Origin: Triatoma infestans | Lineage: Eukaryota; Arthropoda; Insecta; Hemiptera; Reduviidae | Reading direction: 5' to 3' | NCBI GenBank assembly: GCA_011037195.1 | Contig: JAAEAF010000377.1 | Coordinates: 1-64,000 of the forward strand | DNA length: 64,000 nt | Shown: in pieces, positions 30,554-43,800 of the stretch | Layout: every line of letters starts with the position of its first letter | Position numbering within the stretch: the stretch's first letter is position 1 | The notes under the pieces: model-generated | Database searches by the model: none | The model's input: only the letters and a program-made list of their open reading frames with translations | What the model was told of the DNA's origin: nothing | Program-made: the position numbers and the translations under genes

Positions 30554-31465
30554 AGATAGATTTCTATATGTACATAATTTGTCTTCGCTACTTGTTCCTC
30601 ACCTTTTGCTAGCCAACTGTACACGTTTTCCTCTAAACTCATTTTTTTTAAATATACTTAAAATTCTAATTTTCTGTTTGTTGCTTCCATCAATGTGGAA
30701 CACTTCAATTATTGCAATACAACATTGTCCAAGTAATTCCGAAAAACCGAAAAACCTATTCTGTAAAGTGTCACCAGTTATCTTCAACCTACAATTATTA
30801 TCAGGATTAGCTGTATTCGTAGTACCGCAGTTTATAGGAAAGTTCAATGTTGCAGCTCCCCTTGATTCCTCGACAAGCATTAGGTAATTCAAAAAAGTAA
30901 TTAAAAGTGTTTGTGTCTAGTTCGTAGGCAAAGTTTAAGGAAAATCTTTGGAACCATTTTAGAAGAAATTTCGAAAAACTAATAAACATTTAAGGAAATC
31001 GCACGACCGCTTTGCTTCCAATAAACACATTTGGTTTACACATTTAGTGATGAAAGATTTGAATTCAAATTTAACCATCCTTTCTCCCCACACGAGTAAA
31101 ATCATATAATTGCCACCATCTCTTCGGCCGTAAAGAGACGATAGTGAGCAGAGCAATTTCTGTAAGAGAAATATGACGAATGTTCCTTCTTATCAATAAA
31201 TAGAGATCAAATTTGCAATAAGTTAAATGGTATAATTATTAACAAGGGTTGCGCTTTCCCCGACTGTGCACTTCTCCTTACTACTTAATTTAATATGCTT
31301 GTACTTTGTATTTAGAAAATGGTAAAAAGTTATCATTGTTACTTAATACTAATAATGATGTTGGCTTTTTATTATACTATCTAAATACATAGTGGATGCA
31401 ATTTTTATTATTATTTAATAAAGAAGGAGTATAGTCAATGAGGTTTAAGGAAAATCAAATTTTAA
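30554..31465. other. No recognised gene; presumed Hdc upstream or 5' intron
   Basis: AT-rich sequence with overlapping short ORFs on both strands (30579-30887, 30599-30892), none recognised. A fragment of the dispersed repeat family (AAGTTTAAGGAAAATCTTTGG) lies near 30930. No promoter for Hdc could be identified. Confidence 0.45.
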
Positions 31466-31618
31466 ACTTAACATTTGCGCGATTGCCCATGAAGGGCGAG
31501 GTCAGCCAGACCAGGCGATTTGAATTGGGGGCACGCCAGGGAACCTATGTATCTCGGGCTAGGTCTACACACTCTGAACCCTGAATGCTCGCATCAAAGG
31601 TAGGAGTCTACCGCCAGG
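31466..31618 (-). repeat. tRNA-derived SINE remnant just upstream of Hdc exon 1
   Basis: Related to the SINE at 37642-37850: both contain GCGC..CAGCCC or GCGCGATTGCCC followed by (G)TGAAGGGC, and on the minus strand both have a tRNA-like arm with CCTTTGATG or CCTTTGGTG and a B-box-like GGGTTC. It ends about 40 bp before the Hdc start codon. Confidence 0.55.
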
Positions 31619-31659
31619 AAAAACTTTTAATTTAAATTTAATGTGAAACAGAAGCAGCT

Positions 31660-31860
31660 ATGGACACGAAGGAGTTCCGCCGCCGAGGCAAAGAAATGGT
31701 CGATTACATATGTGAATATATGACATCCTTACAGAAGAGAAGGGTGACTCCCAGTGTTGAACCCGGCTATCTAAGATCATTATTACCAGAACAGGCACCT
31801 CAACATCCAGAGCCATGGGAACAAATTATGGCTGATGTAGAGAATTACATTATGCCAGGG
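31660..31860 (+). CDS. Hdc: Hdc exon 1 (coding start)
   Basis: Starts [20 protein letters not shown], the usual N-terminus of group II decarboxylases, and ends IMPG before GTAAAT. An acceptor-like GAAACAG lies 8 bases before the ATG, so a 5' untranslated exon further upstream is likely. The exon ends in phase 0. Confidence 0.9.
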
Positions 31861-34800
31861 GTAAATCGCTACATTGTTTTTAATCAAGTGAATATAAACC
31901 ATTTTTTTTGTGTAAGCAATCTAATTGATGAGTTGCTATTGGGGAATAGGTGACTCACTGGCAGCATCCGAGATTTCATGCTTACTTCCCTTCAGGCAAC
32001 TCGTACCCATCAATCCTAGGAGATATGCTGTCCGATGCCATTGGTTGTATTGGATTCTCTTGGGTGAGTTATTAAACTCATTCAAAATTGTTTATTTTTT
32101 ATGAAATTTTATTTTTTGTTTTTGTGTAACATGAAGTTCCATACATTTGTGTCCAGGCAGCGAGTCCAGCTTGCACGGAATTGGAAACTATTGTGCTGGA
32201 CTGGCTAGGTAAGTTACTCATCTTTCATTACATAAGTATAATCTAAAAATAATGTCGAAATGATGAAAATAAGATAAGATAGGATAGAAATCCACTTCAG
32301 GATGGTCTGGAAAGTTTAGAATAAAGTTAATGAACTTTTTACCAAACATCCTCATATCAGAAATATTGACTGAGATATTGAATTAAATATACAGCTTAAT
32401 TCACTTTTCCTTGATTCACTTTATTCAAATATGGATTCTTCTTTGTTCTTCGCTGAACATAATAAGCTGGCATTCCTTTCTATTCTCGAAGATCAATGTA
32501 CTTTGGTCATGAAATTTTAAATTCCTAAATCTTAGCAGGTGTATCTAAGAATAATTTATGTTTTGATTGCTAGAAGTAATTCTGTGCGTATGTGGGATCA
32601 AAGGTTAAATGATCAAAATGTTCATTACAACCGATGGCTTAGAATGTCATTCTAAAAAAAGATTAGCGTCAGTAATGTAATGGGATTAATGAGAGGTGAA
32701 AGAATAAAATCGCGAACTACTCACATAATTGCAACTCTTGGAAGATATACTGAATGACATTGAAACCTGGAGGCGGTTTGGCACACTTGCTGGCTCACGT
32801 GGGCACACTGACTTCTAATTTATAACTCTCACGTGACTTATTTTGTTCAAGTTTCCCTTTTATGTCTTAAGAGTCCCGTACCTAGGAGAATAGTTAGTAG
32901 TGGTATAGCCTCGTTGAGAAGCTGCCATCTGTAGCGCTGTGGTGATGACCAACTCTCTAGTCACGTCTCTTTCTGAATGTCACTGTACGCCAGTATAACT
33001 TGCTCAAGATGTGCTGTATCACACTATACCAATATTGTATTAGTTACGCTGATAAAGCAGCTCATGTAGAAACAACGCTGACATATTTTTTTCTAATGAT
33101 AACTTTATTACTGCAAACTCTTCAAAATTGCTACTTCATTTAACATAGCTTCACTTTTTCCTTTTTTTCTTCAACCTATGAATCCAATTTGAAGGTTTTT
33201 TTAACATGATATTTAAGACTTCTAGTTACATTGTTATCTGCCGCATCAAAAGTTGCATTTAACTTAAGGCCTAAACACTGATTGGAATTCTGATAATAAA
33301 TAATCTATTTACACGATATTACCTTGTCATTATAAAACTGCTAAAACAGAAGAGGGAATTAATATTCAACCAGTGGTTGAGTGGCACATGTTACCTCTCT
33401 GGTATAAAGTAAATAATAGACTATTCTCACTAATTTGTCTACATAAAAATCCTAAATGGACAGCATTCCTACAAATTCATATCTTAAAAATAAATTATAG
33501 CTCTGTAAGTGAACATTGAAAACGGTGAAAGAACTTAATGGCAGACTAGACAAATTTGAAATTAGTCGCTAAATCTTTCTTGGCATTTAGATTAAATTTA
33601 TTTATGAACAGGTAAAGCTATCGGCCTGCCTGACGAGTTCCTGGCATTCGCTGAAGGCAGTAAGGGAGGCGGTGTAATCCAGGTAAGTAGAAATCCTTCT
33701 TTTCTCCCCTCACAAGTACATTCTATCTATCAATCTCCTTAGCTCTACAACCTTCGTCGGTTCTGGCCTCCTCAATGCGCCTATTTCACAAATTTCTGAT
33801 TTTTGCAAATTTTCCAATTGGAAGTGCCCAAGATGCTCTTTGAGTGTGTTGGACAGCTCATCTAGCCACTGAGTTTGAACGTTCAGGTCTTCTTGTATAT
33901 CCCCTTCTTAAATGTCCAACCCGTTTACAGTATTCTCCACGGCACATCGTACTTCTCCAACCTCATTAAACGGTCCACCCAGCTCTACCTACTTAATTTT
34001 ATTGTTAGAATGACGTCCGCCTCACATACATCTCTACCCCTTTTTCTTTCATCTTCTCCATACATCTTCTTTCACAAGACAAATATTCGTCATAATATCT
34101 TTCTTTCAAAGATATACAAATCCCTTTCATCTGCCTTTGAGATGGTCCAAGTTTTGCAAGCATTCGTCATTTTTGGGCAAATGCCCACTACTTTTATAAA
34201 GAGTAATTCAATATTCCTGGTGGCTCATTTGGCCATTCCCACATGACATTTATTCCCAGCCATATTCTTCTGCTGATTTCCAGCGAGGTATTATTAATGA
34301 AAAGGGGGAGTTTGATGGAGTTGTTATTAGCATGGACTTGTAGTTAGGAGGTTTCCGGTTCGAGTCCCGCGTAAAACTATATTTAAATTTATATTAGTTT
34401 AAAATGTTAATGGTAAAGTTGCTTCCGTCCCCATCGGCGACATCTAATGTAATAGTTGGACGTTAAGCCAGCCTGAAAAATTAGACCTTTTTAACTTTTA
34501 TTTAAGGATTGGTCCTAAACCAATATAGGCGAACTCTTGCAATTTCTGGAAGATGTAATTTGCCCTCCCATTACTTCCCATTTCTCACAACGTATATTTG
34601 TTATTTCCGCATTTATAAGCAGCCATTAAAGTTGTGCTGCTTAAAAAGCAAGAAAAGCCCTCTTCAAGGCGGGGAGGGTCCGAGCTATGAAATCAAGATC
34701 CTCAACGCTTGAAAAGATTTATTAATTACTGTTCAATGAAGTCCAGAATCTACATTTTCTAAAATTAAATTTAAAGGAGACTTGATATGTGAGCGCATCA

Positions 34801-37800
34801 CTTCGCCTTAGAACTCTGCTAGCCTAAACTCATATATGAAATGTCTCACTTGAACACGAAATTTCCATCCGAGTCATTTTCAATAATCTAACAAGATTTG
34901 ACAATATGTTCGTTTGGAATGGAAAATAAATTACCTCTTCTTATCTGTAATAACTAATAGAAAAGTAAGGCGTTACTTTTCTGTAAAGGGCATTTATTCA
35001 TCTAGTCTATTGGTGAGAAACTGACGCTTGTATGTGAGATAGGAATTTCTATTCCACGGTCCAGCTGTTTAGATGAATGAGATTTATGAAAGATTGTGAC
35101 ATGCACATATCAACACATCCCTACTAGATCACTGCATTCAATGAATATAGATTGACTTTATAAAAGCAATCAATGCTGCCATATCGAACATTTCCTTTTA
35201 AATACATGAAAAATGTCTTTATTCCAAATATATAAAAGACAAATTAAATTATACGTTTTATTCAGTTGTATGTATATATAAGTCTGGGGAATATTACATG
35301 GTGTGCGGTGTGCACATATCCATGGAGAAATCGCTACATCAATTATATTCATTTTATTATCTATGAAGTTTCAAAAATTATTTTTGTCGCATGTTTTCTT
35401 CTATTTATATCAGTGCCTTTTATATTGCAATTGATTCCGTGCAGTCAAATTTCAAAATAAATATATCTAAATGAAACCAAAGCAATTGAAAGGGGACGCA
35501 GCCATCTTCACCCTATCTCTCTGACAAATTGTCTTTTTCTTTTAATTTATATTTTTTTTTGCCTTCAAATGGGATATTTTCGTTTTCTTTCACAAGGTTT
35601 TAAGAAGACGTAAGCTTGCATCTTCTCTCCCAAATCTTCTGCCCAAAAAATGAGCACCTGAGATATCATTTAATAAGCATTTTCCTCCTTTTCACCGAAT
35701 AGTTACCTATCCGGAAACTAATATTTTTATATAAGTTGATTATTTCTTATTTTTCTAACAATATTTTATATGCGACGAATATTTTATATTTTATTATATA
35801 AATGCGACGCCCCTGATATATGCATTCCCTTTATTCCTATATTACTTAATGTTTATTTGATTTGCTTAAACTGTTGTTGGTTTGCTAGACGTCTGCCAGT
35901 GAATGTGTTTTGGTGACAATGCTTGCAGCAAGAGCGCAAGCAATCAAACGACTGAAACAGTTACATCCTTTCGTTGAAGAAGGAATGCTTCTATCTAAAT
36001 TAATGGCCTATTGTTCGAAGGAAGCACACAGTTGTGTGGAAAAGGCAGCTATGATATGTTTCGTTAAGTTGAGGATACTTGAACCGGATGACCGATGCTG
36101 TCTGAGAGGAGCCACGTTAAGGCAGGTACGTACACAATTAATACCCAAGCTTTCCTCATCTAATTTCTTTTTAGAAACTGAACGTTAAAAAGGAAGGAAT
36201 GAAAAAACCTCTTTATAAATGTATAATAACATAGAACGTAAGTGCCGGACCATGATATGTGGAAAGGGGAGAGGAATTTGTAGGGAGGGGGAGGAGATGT
36301 GACTTGTTTCTAAGGGTGTGAGAGTAACGTGTGCACACAGATACAAATATTCAGATATTATTGTGAATTCATTGTTTAACTTTAAACGTAAATACTAAAG
36401 AAAAAGGTTGCTGTAAATAGGAAACTGATAATAAATAAAAACATCTCATTTGATGAAAAGATTCAAATTTTCAATATTGCCGTAGTATATTGCCAACGAG
36501 CACAAGTTGGGGCTACATGAATTTATAAGAAATGAAGACAGTTCAAAAATATTTGTTGCAAAGATTGCCTTACGTCCCTCCACAACTGACGACATTGTAC
36601 TTTATTAAAAAGCTATAACCGCAAAGTACAATATTAAATGAATTCTTAAACAGACGGACGAACCAATCTAATGGCCAAAAAGAAATGTAACTTTAGTGTT
36701 ATCCGAAAATACTCGATAAAAACAACTTTGCATTTGTTACCTAAATTACAACATCCGTGATAAAAATTTTTACTAAATATCAGATATAGAATATTTAGAG
36801 GCAAGGACGAAAAAAGCCTACAGAGATTCATGCACACGACCTCCTATTGCATTTCATCCTATTCTGATTGATAATATTTCTTCAGGTCTTAAAGAGTTAT
36901 TTAAGTCTGCAGTAAGCTACTTGTCTATTCTTAATAAAACCATTTTTCAAAGATCAGTTTTCAATAAATGCATATACTTTACATTTATTTGATTAATATA
37001 CCCTTCAACTCTTAAATTTTTGCAACACACTTTGAATTCGAGTATGCAGCTATGATTTCAGTCATAAAAGCCTTAACATAATGCAGCTCAAAAGTCGTAC
37101 GCTACCTAACAGTAGCAAAAGAGCGTGTTCATTGAAAAAATCTGGTGTGAAACACTCACACAACTTTCTCTTACTGCAGTTTACAAAATTGTAACTGACA
37201 AATTTTATAGCTGGTATACCAGAGTAATGAAATTCGTCAGTGTTTTTATAAGGAAAATCGCGAAAACTGAAAAACTGCTAAGTAAAAACGCACTTCCGGT
37301 TTAGTAATTCTTAAAACTCGAAATTTTAGCAATTTAATTATTTCTAATTAATTTTGTTTAGATGTTTATAATCAACTACGTTAGCACTTTAGAGGAAAAC
37401 ATAGCCCTTCCATCCACCAAAACCTCCTTAAATGAGTTTACCTGGAAAAATGTTTCAAATAAAAGTTGTAGCTCTTTATATGTGTAGTTCACATGCATCC
37501 CTTGTTTAGAGAGAATTGGACCAGTTTTAGAGGAAATAGCAGAAAATTGTAAATACTTTTCAGTAAAAACGTACTTCCCGTCATCCGATTTTCTTCAAAT
37601 TCGAAATATCAACAACATATTTAATTCTAATTAATATATATATACTTATTATCTTTGGCGCAACAGCCCGTGAAGGGCCAAGGCTTACCAGCCTGCGATT
37701 TGCGGTTCCTTCGCCATTTAGTTCCGGCCTTCGCTACCTAGGTGTGGTATCAACCATCTCACTTTTTCCCACGATGCTGGGTCAACACCGACTTAGCCAT

Positions 37801-40800
37801 CACGGGAATCGAACCCCGAATTCTCGCACCAAAGGCGAGTGGTGCTGGAAAATTGATATTTACATGATAGAATTGGGTAATAAACTGAAATAGCACTTTA
37901 GAGGAAAACAAACTCCAAAACCCTCCCCCAAAACTGCCTTTAAATATATTTTCCCAGAGAAATGTTTCAAATTAAAACTATAGCTCTTAATATGTGTAGT
38001 TGATATTTCAAGTATAAAGAAAATCGTTAGAGCCATTTTCGAGAAAATTGCAAAAAAGTGAAAAATTATTCAGTAAAGTGGTACTTCCTGTTGAAAAATT
38101 TTGGCAGATAACTTACTATTGGATCCCATGGTGATACCTAAAAAAAGAATATCAAGTTTGAACTTCTGTGATTTTTCGTTTTTGAGCTATGCTGTTCACA
38201 CACACACACACACACAATTTTCTAAAAACCACGTTTTGGACTCAGGCCACAAAATGTGTATTACCGGTGAAAACTCGATATCGAAAATTTGACAAGATTA
38301 CTATACTTCCTCTTACAATGTAAGTTGCAGATTAGTAAAACAATTTGTAAAACTATTTGCTCTGGGATGTTGGCATTCACAATTCTGTTCCTACCAGGCA
38401 ATGGAGGAGGACGAAGCTATGGGTCTCATACCTTTCTTCGTGTCCACTACTCTGGGCACAACATCCTGTTGCAGTTTTGACTCACTGAACGAAATTGGAC
38501 CAGTGTGTCGTCTATTCTCTTCAGTATGGCTACATGTGGATGCTGCCTATGCTGGAAATGCTTTCATATTACCGGAACTGAAGCCGCTACTGGAAGGAAT
38601 ACAATTTGCGGACTCATTCAATACCAATCCGAACAAATGGCTCTTAGTCAACTTTGATTGCAGCACGATGTGGGTAAGAGATCGGTTACGTCTGACTTCA
38701 GCTCTTGTAGTAGATCCGTTATATCTACAGCACGGTTATTCTCATTCTGCCATTGACTACAGACACTGGGGTGTACCTCTTAGCAGAAGATTCAGGTAAA
38801 ATAACCAATCAATTTCTAAAAGAATTAATATATACGCTTTGGTAAAATCTTATCTCCAATAGTGTTTGTTTTATTAAAAAATTAAATTTACCAGGTCATT
38901 GAAACTGTGGTTTGTGTTGCGCTCTTATGGTATTTCTGGGCTGCAAGAATATATCCGCCACCACTGTCGACTAGCAAAGTTATTTGAATCGCTTGTTAAG
39001 GCAGACAATAGATTTGTTGTCTGCAATGATGTTAAGGTAACTTAATAGAACAATGTTTAATCAGACCTGGGCAAACTTTTCACCTGCTAAGCCACATAAC
39101 GAATCTCGCAGTAATGGTGACTCGTCCTACTAATTGTTTTGTTTGTATTTTAATATTTAATTTTCATGTTGCAAATTTGGCAACATCAATTTCACCCATT
39201 TCTCTTAAACACATAAGGTAATTTTCAAAATCCCGTTGTAGCCGCAGCTTCATTAGCTTGAATATAATGTAATTATAAAGAAAAAGGTTTTTTGGCCTTT
39301 AATTTTGTCTTCACACATAATCATTTCAGATCTTAAGCTTCTTATCAACATTTTCTCATAAAAAGACAATTTGTTTCATTGTATCTAAGATAATTTCAGT
39401 CACCCATATTTAGATATTTTAGTAGAAATTTGGATGGTATGAGACACTGCGTTCTCAAGAGATCTCTTACACTCTATACTGATGCTAAATTGAGAACTCT
39501 CAACCTACAGCACAGTTTCTTTTAGAAATTTCCAAATATGGGAAAGCTATAGGGAGGATATCTCCTTCTAAGCGTGTAAAATTAAACCTGGTAGGTTCTA
39601 AACAGTCTGGGTAATAGCGATGCAATTAGATGGGTTGCTCCTCCCTCTCCCCAATAAATATGCAAGCCCCATCGCGATGGTCCCATCAGTCTATTCCCCA
39701 TGAGAAGAACCTGTTAGTATATGCAGCCTATTTTTGTTCAGAGTATGCACGCCTTGACCTTTTGCGATCTTAGTCTGCCTCAATGTTGGGAGAGGTTGTC
39801 CAGTATAATGCTCTCTTCACTTCTTCCTCATTTCTCAGCTCTTCTTAGAGAAACTGGTCGCTTATTCTACAAAAGAGATCGGGTTCTATAAAGGGGTTGC
39901 TGTGCCTTTCCTTGCTAGATTGTGCTAAATCTCCTTTGTAGAAGGAATGGTACCAAAAGAAAAAACTCTATTATTTCGAAATTAACACAAATTATATTTT
40001 ATAAATGTAATAAAGTTTTGTCATTAAATTTTGCCAAGGCGTTTTGATTAACCCATGGATTTATAGTCTGGTTATCGGATAAAATTATAATCTCTTCCTT
40101 CCAATTTCTTCTCTCGAGAATGAACTGGACCCATCTTTCAAATACGTGAAATCTGCCAAGAAGATGTAGAGTAATTTGCTTATTGCCTAAGAATGTATAG
40201 TTCAAGCCCATATACTCCTACTCCAATCTCCTCAGGAGTTCCTTCTCGATCCATTCGTTTATCAGGTAATGGCATGTTCTCTATTAGCAGTCAGAGCAGA
40301 TTCATTGCTCAATTTCTTGGATAAATGAAGCTGAATAATGTCCACTGGGATTACAGTGGAAAATTCGATGCATTCCCTATTCCCTATCAGTAGCGTTCTG
40401 AGGATAGCACCTTCACAACCCCTCTCTCATATATGGAGAGGTGGAATATTAAAGATTACCTCCATCTCAGCAACGGGGCAGTACTAACTGTTGTTGGTAA
40501 TGAGAAACTTTACCTTACTCTCCCACACCACCATTATGTAGACGATCATAATAGACCTCACCATTATGTATGACGTCTCCTCAAGTTTCTATGGAAACAC
40601 CGTGTTTGTCCTGCATACCATGAAAGCATGCGTGGCTTTTCATAAGAGTTTCCTAATAAGAATCATTTCTAGATATTTAATCTCTTTCTTTCAATCAAAT
40701 CAACTGGGGCTCACATGTGGAAGTGTCCTTCTTCCAGTGAAGATATTGTTATCTTCAAGATAGTCGCCCTATTCTAATCTCATAGTACTATGTCACAGAG

Positions 40801-43800
40801 GGCTCTTTCCAACTTGCTACTAGCCATTATGATAATAATAATATTACAGGCATAACGCTTATGATATACGAGATCCAATTTGCAAAGGAGCAAGTCCTAG
40901 GCTAAGTCTAAACTAGGCTCAACATAAAGAGTGATAGATAGATGGATAGCTGGATACTTTATTCCAAAAGTACCGAGCAGTATCAGAATTATCCAATCAT
41001 TTTTTTGAGATATTTATGGCGTAATTTTTTCATTTTGGGAACATTTTTTATGTTCTAATTTAAATTGGTTTTTGCTTAGCCTTAATTGAAGCAAAGATTC
41101 AGGCAATCAATTATAGAATTCAGCGGCCAGGTAGACTTTTTAAAATTCAGTTTTACGATGTACGTTTACCTGTATAAGTTCCTTTGCCGTGCCAGTTTCT
41201 GTGTTTCTTATACCATGAGTTTCTGGATAGTGACCATACCATGAGATCATCTTCTAGTTGTACCGATGTAATCCTCTGGTAATATGAATGAATGTACGAG
41301 TTATAGGCAATTCAAATTTTATGTATTTGAATGAAATGGTATAATTTTAACTATCAACATCTTCGTAATATCCAGATCTATAGGAAATTTCATTTAATTC
41401 CCATCACTTTCTCTTACTATAGTTATAATATCTCAGAACTTGAAAGTTCATTGGGTCACTTTTTTACCACAATATTTTCTATGCAATAGAATTTTCCACG
41501 TTTTTTCACAAATATTAAAACATAACAAGCAGAATGTAAAATTATAAGGATTCTCTTTAAAAAGTAATCTTCTCAGCTGGATATTTAATCGACATTTTTA
41601 CTCCGCTTGAGTTATTATTCACTATTCTTAATGATACCTTATGCCTCATAGATTGGATGCAAAAGGGACATAAAAGTTAAATTTTGGTTTCAGCGGAAAG
41701 AACACATATTGATCTTCATCATCTTGCTAAAACACGGCAGTAAACAGCACATGATTGTTTTCTAAGTCAAGATTTTTGTTTAAAAAATGGTGGACGGTGA
41801 TAGTTTGCCCTGGCTTATATTTACAAGGTAGCACTGAAATTAATTCTTTTATTATTACAGCTGGGATTAGTGTGCTTCCGGCTGAAGGGCACGGACAAGC
41901 TGAATGAAAAACTTTTAAGCAACATCAATGGCAGTGGCAAATTGCACATGGTGCCGGCCAACGTTAACGACCGCTACACTATCAGATTCTGTGCGGTAGC
42001 CCAAAATGCCACAGAGGAAGATGTAGGTATGTTGATACTGAATAGTTAATAAGTAGGAGGCTCTACCTATGGACCAATAGCGGTTGGCAACTACTATAAT
42101 ATTGTTTGAAAAAAAAAATCTGCTGTGGAACCTGCACGAATTTCTTACAATTAGTATATTGTTGAATATGTGATTGCGACCGAAGTGCTGGATAACGTAT
42201 ACGATTTTATCGGTTATAGCATGCTTCATGTTATTGGTTTCGGATATTCGATCACCGTCAGAGAAAAGCCATCAATACGTGTAGAGAGTTGACCTTTCTG
42301 TCATACACATCACACCATGTGATTGCGGTGCGCGTCAGACCACTATTATGGTGACAACTTGTCTTCAACGTTGCAATTTTTTCTTAAACGTTTAATTTTC
42401 CTTACTATTGCTACTAATGTAGATAGTGGAAATTACAGTTTTTGGTTTTTGGAGCACAGGGTATTCTTCAATGTGTCTAGATTTATGGCAGCGCCACCTG
42501 AGAGTCACCAGCAAACCTGTAACGGTGTTTACAGTTAAGCCCCACCATAGATTATCCAGATTACAAAAAATCAATTTTTCCGGAAAGACTTTTCTACGCT
42601 CAACTGTCAGTAGAGGTTTCAATATGAAGGTTTCAGACAAAATCTGTCAGTAGGAAGTGTGACTTAATCAAATGTTTTTCATTTTCCACGACTTTCTCGA
42701 ATGCGGCTCCAGCAATTATTTTTACAATAATTCCAATTCTAAGTGCATAATCCCTTGAGGAGCTCCGGCCATATTAAAATTCGAATCTATAACATGCAAC
42801 CAGCCCTAACAGTTTTGTTTTTTTTAATTTATTTTTTATTTACGACAGATTCATTGCCATAAGTAAATTTGTTGAGTGCAATACATAGTAAAGAAACAAA
42901 TAAAATAAGGCAAAAAATAAAATAAACGAGCGGAGAAATCACCAAGTGGTGACACTCCTTACGAGTTTAGTTACTTTCATGTATTAAGAGATCACGAGGC
43001 CACACTCGTCGCAGACGACTGGAGGGATTATCAGGGAGTGTGCGGGATGAGAGTCGACGAACGAGAAGGTTGTAATGAGGTTTTTAGCGGATTTTGATGA
43101 TATTTTTAAGAAAACTGATTGAGGCCATTATGGATTGTTAAATTTGATACATAATAAAGAGTATTATCTGTGGTTCTAAGGATTTTGGATTGTTGGGATT
43201 GGATGTATTCGAGGTTTGAACGCCTGGTTGAATCCCACAGTTCAATCGGTATGACCATATTGGTTTAAGAAATGATGTATATATTAGTCGTTTGTTTTCT
43301 AATGAAAATCGTGGTCTTTCGTTGTCGAGAAGTCTTTTAACAGTGAGTACCTGTCTTTTGAGTCGCGTTTGGGGATTCCAAGTTTTTGTCAATATACAGG
43401 CTAAGATAGGGGACAACATCAACAGAAGTGCAACAGTTCCATCTCTATACTGTGATACACAATAGGGAACATTAACTAACCATGCTCCACTTGTAGTTAT
43501 GTTCCCTATTATGTTCATAGTTTAGAGATGGAACAGTTATCCGGCGCAATGTGAAGGTGATTTGCTGACATTTACTTTCATTGATGGATTTTTTCATTGG
43601 ATTTTCAATTTTTGGAACCAGGTTTCTATTTCTGTTAAATCAATTTGTAGGTTTGTACATGAAATTACACGATCAGGATGATGAGAGAGAATTGCAGTGT
43701 CGTTAGTACAGGTGGGAATATCTGCAGAACATAGGTTCGAGGATATTGCCCTGAGGCACAACTGCCTCATACGGATGGAGAGGAGAAAGAGAGGAACCGA

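Noticed and set aside
34311..34376. Possible tRNA gene
   Set aside because: The B-box is good but the acceptor and D stems do not pair; it is the head of a SINE.
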